Of a stretch of DNA of 64,000 nucleotides, positions 58,871 through 64,000 are shown in pieces. This stretch comes from Bacteroidales bacterium (GTDB taxonomy: Bacteria; Bacteroidota; Bacteroidia; Bacteroidales; UBA932). Position 1 is the first letter of the stretch; each line of letters begins with the position of its first letter. The stretch covers positions 1 through 64,000 of the forward strand of contig SUYQ01000010.1 of NCBI GenBank assembly GCA_015060325.1, given 5' to 3'. The translations under genes were made by a program, and so were the position numbers. Below the pieces are notes generated by a model. The model saw only the letters and a program-made list of their open reading frames with translations, was not told the origin of the DNA and searched no databases.

Positions 58871-61399
58871 TTATTCAGTTTTTATTTTCAGGATTGCTTT
58901 CTTGACGCCCTTTCCGCTGACCTCGACAGTGATGTCCCCAGGCTGCGATGCTGCCTGGACGAGGACTGTGAGCTGACCGCTGAAAAGATGCATCTGAGGC
59001 TGCTGGAACGGCTCCAGACAGGTCGGGTCTCCGTTGGCGATTGCCTTGAACGAGCCTGCTCCGGTGACCTTTACCTTCACGAGTCTGCTGTCAACCGGAA
59101 CCGGATTGCCGTCCTTGTCGACGAGGCTTACATTCACATAGCAGAGATCCTCTCCGTCAGCCTTCAGTACTTCTCGGTCAGGTGTCAGACGGATGGATGA
59201 CGCCTTGCCGGCTGTGCGGATGACCTTCTCGGCAACTGCCTTGCCGTCAGCATCATACGCCACAACCTTGATCTCGCCAGGCTGATATGTCACATCGTTC
59301 CACATGAGGCGGAAGCGCTCCATGGCCTTCTCGCCGAGGCATGGCACAATGCCGTCGGCGGCCTTCTTGGCGCGTACGCCCTGCGACACTCCGTTGACGA
59401 AGAGTTCTGCAGACGGATATGATGTGTATACGAATACCGGTGTCACTTCTCCCTCGCGTCCTGCCCAGTTCCAGTGCGGAAGCACGTGCAGGGTCTCGTC
59501 GGTCCTGTTCCATACGCTCCTGTAGAGGTAGTATCTGTCCTTTGGAATGGATGCGAGGTCAATGATTCCGAATACTGACGAATGGTTAGGCCATGCGTCG
59601 GTGTCATATGGCGAAGGCTCGCCGAGATAGTCGAAGCCTGTCCATACGAACTGGCCTATGCACCAGTCATAGTCTTCGTCCGCGGCAAAGTCGTTGTCAG
59701 GGATATTCGACCACCAGCAGTATTCTGTGTCATATGACGAAGACTGATTGTCGTCATGCATTATCGCTGCTCCGAGCTTTGCAGGGAAGTGGTATACTCC
59801 GCGTGAACTAACTGTCGAGGCGGTCTCGCTGCCGAGGATGATGCGCTGCGGAAGCAGCTTGTATGCAGGGATATAGCGGTCTACCTTATAGTTGAATCCC
59901 ACTACGTCGAGCTGCTCGGCAAATCCGTTGACTGTCACCGCATTATACTGATCCATGCCGCATGTTACCGGCCTTGTCGGGTCTTCGCGGTGGCAGATGT
60001 CCTGCAGCCACTTTGCTACAACCAGACCCTCCGGTTTCCACTGTGAAGGCACTTCGTTTCCTATGCTCCACATCACTACAGAAGGATTGTTGCGGAAATG
60101 ATGGAGCATGTTGATCATGTCTCTCTCGGCCCAGATCATTCCGTTGCCGCTGTCCTCGTTGAAGAATCTGTGGTATCCGTTCTGACACTTGGCGACGTCC
60201 CATTCGTCGAAATTCTCGAGCATCACCATGAATCCCATCTCGTCGCAGAGCTCGATGAGCTCCTCAGCAGGCATGTTGTGGGATGTGCGGATGGCGTCGC
60301 ATCCCATGTCCTTGAGCATTGTGAGCTGCCTGCGGAGGGCGGCCTTGTTGATGGCTGCGCCAAGAGGGCCAAGGTCGTGGTGCAGGCAGACTCCGCGGAA
60401 CTTGCGGGCCTCGCCGTTGAGGAAGAATCCCTTGTCAGGGATGATCTCTATGGTCCTGAAACCGAATCTTGTGCTGACCTTGTCGCATGGAACTGTGCCG
60501 TCTGCAATTGAAATCTCAGGCCTGTCCATATCCCAGTCAGTGTCTACTGATCCTCCTGTATACACTTCCGTCTCAACGAAATACATGACAGGGCTCTCCG
60601 GAGACCACAGTGCCGGATTTTTTACTGTGAGAGTCTGTTCGATCTCTCCGAAATGGAGAAGTCTGGTATCGGTCACGCATGCTGCCTCCTGACCGTCGGC
60701 ATCAAGAATCCTGGTCCTCAGTGTGACAGCAGAGCCTTTCTCCACGCCTTCGATCTTTGTGCGCACGCTTACGACAGCGTAGTCCTTTTCTATGTGAGGT
60801 GTTGTGACACATGTTCCCCATACAGGCACATGCACCTGAGGCTGAGTGATGTGTCGGACCTTTCTGTAAAGTCCCGCTCCAGGATACCATCTTGACGACT
60901 GCTCGCGGTTTTCCAGAAGCACCGTCACTACATTTGCTCCGACTTTCAGCTGCTCGGTCACGTCGCAGTGGAACGAGTTGTATCCATATGGCCAGAAGCA
61001 TACCTTCTCTCCGTTCACGAAGACCTGTGCCTCGCTCATCGCTCCGTCGAACATGAGGACGTGCCTGCGCCCGTCCAGCTCGTCCGCCTTTATGTCGAGG
61101 GTGCGTCTGTATGCGCCCTTGCCCATATACGGAAGGCCTCCCGTGCGCCCTGTCTTTTCGGTCGCAACATCCTCACCGTTCTGCACGACAGCTACGGTCT
61201 GCAGGTCATTGGCCTTGTCGAAGGGTCCGTAAATAGCCCAGTCGTGAGGCACGGAAACGGCCTCCCAGCCCTCTGTGGCCTCGATGTCATGTCCCTTGCG
61301 GAACTCCCATTCCTTCAGGATGGTCTCGCTGCGCTGACTCTGCGCGAATGCGCTTATGGCGGCAGCCGAAAGTAATAGTGTTATGATTGTCTTTTTCAT
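58871..61399 (-). CDS. Glycoside hydrolase family 2 enzyme (beta-galactosidase type)
   Basis: 842 aa with a signal peptide (MKKTIITLLLSAAAISAFAQ). Sugar-binding domain (about 25-185, with VPHDWAIYGPF and WYPGAGLYRKV), immunoglobulin-like domain, and TIM barrel with acid/base Glu449 (WSIGNEVPS) and nucleophile Glu525 (ILGSETAS). DUF4982-like and further C-terminal beta domains follow. Paired with a GH53 endo-galactanase, it most likely removes galactose from beta-1,4-galactan oligosaccharides in the periplasm. It differs in architecture from the LacZ-like GH2 at 28098. Confidence 0.9.
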   Translation of the reverse strand: MKKTIITLLLSAAAISAFAQSQRSETILKEWEFRKGHDIEATEGWEAVSVPHDWAIYGPFDKANDLQTVAVVQNGEDVATEKTGRTGGLPYMGKGAYRRTLDIKADELDGRRHVLMFDGAMSEAQVFVNGEKVCFWPYGYNSFHCDVTEQLKVGANVVTVLLENREQSSRWYPGAGLYRKVRHITQPQVHVPVWGTCVTTPHIEKDYAVVSVRTKIEGVEKGSAVTLRTRILDADGQEAACVTDTRLLHFGEIEQTLTVKNPALWSPESPVMYFVETEVYTGGSVDTDWDMDRPEISIADGTVPCDKVSTRFGFRTIEIIPDKGFFLNGEARKFRGVCLHHDLGPLGAAINKAALRRQLTMLKDMGCDAIRTSHNMPAEELIELCDEMGFMVMLENFDEWDVAKCQNGYHRFFNEDSGNGMIWAERDMINMLHHFRNNPSVVMWSIGNEVPSQWKPEGLVVAKWLQDICHREDPTRPVTCGMDQYNAVTVNGFAEQLDVVGFNYKVDRYIPAYKLLPQRIILGSETASTVSSRGVYHFPAKLGAAIMHDDNQSSSYDTEYCWWSNIPDNDFAADEDYDWCIGQFVWTGFDYLGEPSPYDTDAWPNHSSVFGIIDLASIPKDRYYLYRSVWNRTDETLHVLPHWNWAGREGEVTPVFVYTSYPSAELFVNGVSQGVRAKKAADGIVPCLGEKAMERFRLMWNDVTYQPGEIKVVAYDADGKAVAEKVIRTAGKASSIRLTPDREVLKADGEDLCYVNVSLVDKDGNPVPVDSRLVKVKVTGAGSFKAIANGDPTCLEPFQQPQMHLFSGQLTVLVQAASQPGDITVEVSGKGVKKAILKIKTE

Positions 61400-61410
61400 A
61401 GCTGTGTTAA

Positions 61411-61485
61411 AGATGTTTCGCTTCGCTCAACATGACAGAGGGGACTGTCGTTACGAGCGAGGCCAAAGGCCGAGTCGAGAAATCT
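61411..61485. repeat. Intergenic dispersed repeat, two inverted units
   Basis: Left unit 61411-61438 (AGATGTTTCGCTTCGCTC...ATGACAG) and right unit 61445-61485, which on the other strand reads AGATTTCTCGACTCGGCC...AACGACAG. The same 41-base unit occurs inside aroC. The right unit runs into the GH53 stop codon (TAG-ATTT on the minus strand). Confidence 0.8.
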
Positions 61486-62599
61486 AATCAATGAAAGGAT
61501 CCAGTGCGATTGTCGCCTTACCGTTCTTGAATGCGCCTTTGTCGTATGCGTTCCAGCCGAGGGCGGCATAGCTCGCAGGTTTCCACACGCCGTCCGTCTG
61601 AGGCTCCCAGTAGAACACTCCGTGGCACTCCTCGATCTTCTTTGTCTCGTCCAGAATATACTGTACGGCATTCTTGGACATCTGCGGCTCCCACACCGGC
61701 ATACCGATCTCACATATCATCACCGGCTTGCCGAATGTAGAAGTAAGGCTCTTTATGTTTGCCAGGCAGTCGTCCACGACCGGCTTCCAGTCGCACCAGC
61801 CGTTGTTTTCCCACCATGTAGGATAGAGAGAAAGTCCTATGATGTCATATTTCACCTTGCTGTTCTTCAGATGGTTGAACAGCCATCTGCATTCGTTCGC
61901 CTTATGTCCTTCGCTCCTGTGGATGATTACCTTAGCTTCAGGATACACGCTCTTTACTGCATCATATCCCTTGTTGGCGAGTATTGCAAAATCGTTGGCA
62001 TTGTCGGTGATCTTGCCCAGAGGGTGGAGCATGCCGCTGTTGGTCTCATTACCGACCTGTACCCACTCTACCTCTACTCCATTGTCCTTGAGCAACTGCA
62101 GAGTCTCCTTTGTATGAGTCTCCACTGCCGACGCCAGCTCGTATATAGGAAGATCCGCCCATGCTGCAGGAGTCTTCTGGTTTGAAGGGTCCGCCCATGT
62201 GTCGCTATAGTGGAAGTCGATCATGATCCTCATTCCAAGCTCCTGAGCACGTTTCGCCTTCACCAGCACGTCGTCCTTTGCGCACCATCCGCCTTCCGGA
62301 CTTACCCAGACGCGGAGTCTTATCGCATTGAAGCCCAGTTCTTTCATGAGCGCGGTGCACTCCATCTCCTTGCCTGCGGCAGTGTAGAACTTCTGGCCGT
62401 CCGCCTCCATCTGCGTCAGCCAGCTTATGTCTGCGCCTTTGGCGTATCCGCCCTTTTCGGCCGGTGTCTGCTCCGGCTGTCCAGCCTCCGGCTTCTGTGT
62501 TTCCGGCTGGTAACCGGTCGGCCCATAAGGATTCTTTTCGCATGAAAGCACGCATGTGACTATTGCCAGCGCTGTCAGAGTCGTTTTTATGATGCTCAT
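61484..62599 (-). CDS. Arabinogalactan endo-beta-1,4-galactanase (GH53) lipoprotein
   Basis: 371 aa. Lipobox CVLSC (Cys20) then EKNP and a Pro/Gln-rich linker (about 25-48). The GH53 TIM barrel follows: GADISWLTQMEADG, NAIRLRVWVSPEGGWC, IMIDFHYSDTWADP, acid/base Glu185 in QVGNETNSGML and nucleophile Glu297 in VMICEIGMPVW. It cuts beta-1,4-galactan (pectic type I arabinogalactan side chains), probably at the cell surface. First gene of the minus-strand operon and divergent from the DUF6377 regulator. The stop codon touches the dispersed repeat. Confidence 0.95.
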   Translation of the reverse strand: MSIIKTTLTALAIVTCVLSCEKNPYGPTGYQPETQKPEAGQPEQTPAEKGGYAKGADISWLTQMEADGQKFYTAAGKEMECTALMKELGFNAIRLRVWVSPEGGWCAKDDVLVKAKRAQELGMRIMIDFHYSDTWADPSNQKTPAAWADLPIYELASAVETHTKETLQLLKDNGVEVEWVQVGNETNSGMLHPLGKITDNANDFAILANKGYDAVKSVYPEAKVIIHRSEGHKANECRWLFNHLKNSKVKYDIIGLSLYPTWWENNGWCDWKPVVDDCLANIKSLTSTFGKPVMICEIGMPVWEPQMSKNAVQYILDETKKIEECHGVFYWEPQTDGVWKPASYAALGWNAYDKGAFKNGKATIALDPFID

Positions 62600-62622
62600 A
62601 TCTTTACGTTTGAAATATCATA

Positions 62623-62630
62623 CAAAGATA
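62623..62630 (-). promoter_or_regulatory. -7 element of the galactan operon
   Basis: TATCTTTG on the minus strand, 23 bases before the GH53 start at 62599. Confidence 0.6.
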
Positions 62631-62639
62631 AAAATTTTC

Positions 62640-62647
62640 TATATTTG
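62640..62647 (+). promoter_or_regulatory. -7 element of the DUF6377 gene
   Basis: TATATTTG, 21 bases before the ATG at 62669; nine bases separate it from the divergent -7 box. Confidence 0.6.
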
Positions 62648-62668
62648 TAAAACTGAATGACGATGACT

Positions 62669-64000
62669 ATGAAAAGACTTTCGCTTTTTTCTGTTCTTGT
62701 GCTGGGGCTATTTGCTGCTGGTTGTTCCGATTCTTATGACGGTCCGTTGAAGGAAGAACTTTCTCAGCTTGATGATGCACTCGGCCGTATGGAAGAATAT
62801 GTCAAGGCCAAGGAAGACAAGATTGCAGCGATAGAAAAGACGCTGTCTCCGGACGGTATTTCTCCCGAGCAGGAGTTCAATATATATTCTCAGCTCTATG
62901 ATGAGTGTGTAGCTTTCCAGTTTGACAAGGCTATGGGTATTCTGGACCGTCAGGAAGCTATCGCCATAGAACTGCAAGATCAGTCACTCTACAATACCGT
63001 GGCTGTAGACAAGGCTATGCTTTTCACTACTGCCGGAATGTTTCTAGAGGCTGAACATGTCTTTGGCCAGCTTGACACTCTTACCTTCAACTATCAGCAG
63101 AAGATCGACTGGTACAATGCACGCCAGAAGTTCCTTCATGACTATCAGGAATACGTCCGCACTTCAGGAATTGCAGTTCCGGGTGTCGATAAGATAAGGG
63201 TCTATCAGGATAAGATACTTGAAAATACTCCTTTGAATTCTCCCCTCAATCAGCACATCCGCGTCATGCGTCTTATTGAGGATGGAAAATTCGAGGAGGC
63301 CTATGATGAGAACATGAGGATTCTTGAGACCTTGAACAAGGATTCCCGGGATTTTGCCGTACAGGCATATTGGCAGGGTTTCATCTGCGAGAACCTCGAA
63401 AGGGAGGAGGAGACCTTGCAATGGTGGATAAAATCGGCGATGTGTGATATCAAGGGTGCAATCAAGGATAATGCTGCCTTGTGTTCGGTTGCCATCAAGC
63501 TGACGGATCCCTCTCAGACCGAACGTGCATTCAGGTATATAAAGATATCGCTTGACGATGCCATCTTCTATAATGCAAAACTGCGAAAGGTCCAGATTGC
63601 ATCCACATTCCCGTGGATCCAGCAGGCCTATTCCGACGGCAAGGCGCAGCAGCTCCGCCAGAGGAATACCTATCTCATCTTCGTCTCGATGGCGGCCTTG
63701 CTGCTTCTGGTTGCAAGTCTGGTTGCAGTCCGCATGTATCTTAAAGGTAAAAAGACCGCAAAGGTTCTGGATGTCAAGAACAGTCAGCTTGCAGAGTATA
63801 CCCGTTCTATAGAGTCAGTTGAGGAAGATCTCAAGAAGACCAACCTCGACCTGATTGAGGCAAATGCCGCCAAGGAGGAATACTTGGGACTGTTTCTTTC
63901 CATGTGTTCCGGCTATCTTGACAAGCTGCGCAAAACATTGACAAGAGAGCAATATGATGCCGAACTGAAGAACTTCTACAAGACGTTCGATACATCGTTC
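62669..64000 (+). CDS. DUF6377-type membrane regulator (partial, cut by window end)
   Basis: 444 codons are visible and the frame is open at the window end. Three in-frame ATGs (62657, 62663, 62669) precede the signal sequence; the last is used. A lipobox-like AAGCSDS follows. Helical TPR-like repeats fill residues about 25-325. A membrane helix (TYLIFVSMAALLLLVASLVA) is followed by a coiled coil and the start of the cytoplasmic DUF6377 part (YLGLFLSMCSGYLDKLR). In Bacteroidetes such proteins sit beside glycan operons and act as one-component membrane sensors with a C-terminal DNA-binding end, here outside the window. It probably controls the divergent galactan operon. Confidence 0.8.
   Translation, partial: MKRLSLFSVLVLGLFAAGCSDSYDGPLKEELSQLDDALGRMEEYVKAKEDKIAAIEKTLSPDGISPEQEFNIYSQLYDECVAFQFDKAMGILDRQEAIAIELQDQSLYNTVAVDKAMLFTTAGMFLEAEHVFGQLDTLTFNYQQKIDWYNARQKFLHDYQEYVRTSGIAVPGVDKIRVYQDKILENTPLNSPLNQHIRVMRLIEDGKFEEAYDENMRILETLNKDSRDFAVQAYWQGFICENLEREEETLQWWIKSAMCDIKGAIKDNAALCSVAIKLTDPSQTERAFRYIKISLDDAIFYNAKLRKVQIASTFPWIQQAYSDGKAQQLRQRNTYLIFVSMAALLLLVASLVAVRMYLKGKKTAKVLDVKNSQLAEYTRSIESVEEDLKKTNLDLIEANAAKEEYLGLFLSMCSGYLDKLRKTLTREQYDAELKNFYKTFDTSF

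Noticed and set aside
59482..59489. Core palindrome GCACGTGC inside the minus-strand GH2 gene
   Set aside because: Only the inner eight bases match and it is inside coding sequence far from any promoter.

Overview
The window reads as chromosomal DNA of a gut-type Bacteroidales bacterium. The reasons are SusC/SusD transport genes, many surface lipoproteins with K-E-E or acidic residues after the lipobox cysteine, fimbrillin-like and BACON/DUF5689 modules, a DUF6377 regulator, and repeated TAnnTTTG (-7) promoter elements of the Bacteroidetes sigma factor with few clear Shine-Dalgarno sites. I cannot place it to genus. I see no phage, insertion sequence, CRISPR array or rRNA.

Layout. 1-3.9 kb: a secreted EEP-family enzyme, RNase R and an unknown acidic protein, closed by a terminator. 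4.0-36.1 kb: a large glycan-utilisation locus. It holds a GpsA-like dehydrogenase, a frameshifted sialate-O-acetylesterase-type gene, SusC, SusD, six further lipoproteins (one of them an EEP enzyme), two tiny peptide genes, a second secreted EEP enzyme, a DUF4965 protein, GH3, GH2, a convergent LacI-type regulator, then two GlpT/UhpT-type transporters flanking NagB. The two promoters, 28.6 kb apart, carry the same 12-bp palindrome GTGCACGTGCAC just after the -7 box, so the LacI-type protein probably controls both halves. EEP phosphodiesterase-like enzymes, organophosphate antiporters, a glycerol-3-phosphate-dehydrogenase-like enzyme and NagB together suggest that the locus takes apart a phosphate-containing (possibly glycerol-phosphate or amino-sugar-phosphate) glycan and imports phosphorylated pieces. 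That is an inference.

36.1-39.7 kb: a TPR protein, a cluster of REP-like hairpins, a small secreted protein, an AAA ATPase behind a promoter flanked by two matching palindromes, and tRNA-Leu(CAA). 39.7-45.3 kb: aroB, a fused aroD-aroA gene, aroC and a secreted esterase. Both aroA and aroC carry in-frame copies of a dispersed DNA repeat that also sits between genes at 61.4 kb. 45.3-48.8 kb (minus strand): an A9-frameshifted membrane protein, a membrane-anchored Ser/Thr kinase related to it, and an MscS channel whose start codon lies in a 12-bp hairpin. 48.9-56.4 kb: an aldose-epimerase-like protein, lipocalin, FeoAB, a LuxR-type regulator with an RIC/hemerythrin protein, an NhaC-type antiporter and QueH. 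56.4-64 kb: a minus-strand galactan operon (GH53, GH2, subtilisin-like lipoprotein, small lipoprotein) divergent from a DUF6377 regulator cut off by the window end.

Gene starts were moved inward where upstream extensions crossed promoters or where a signal peptide or conserved N-terminus begins later; these choices are explained in the entries.
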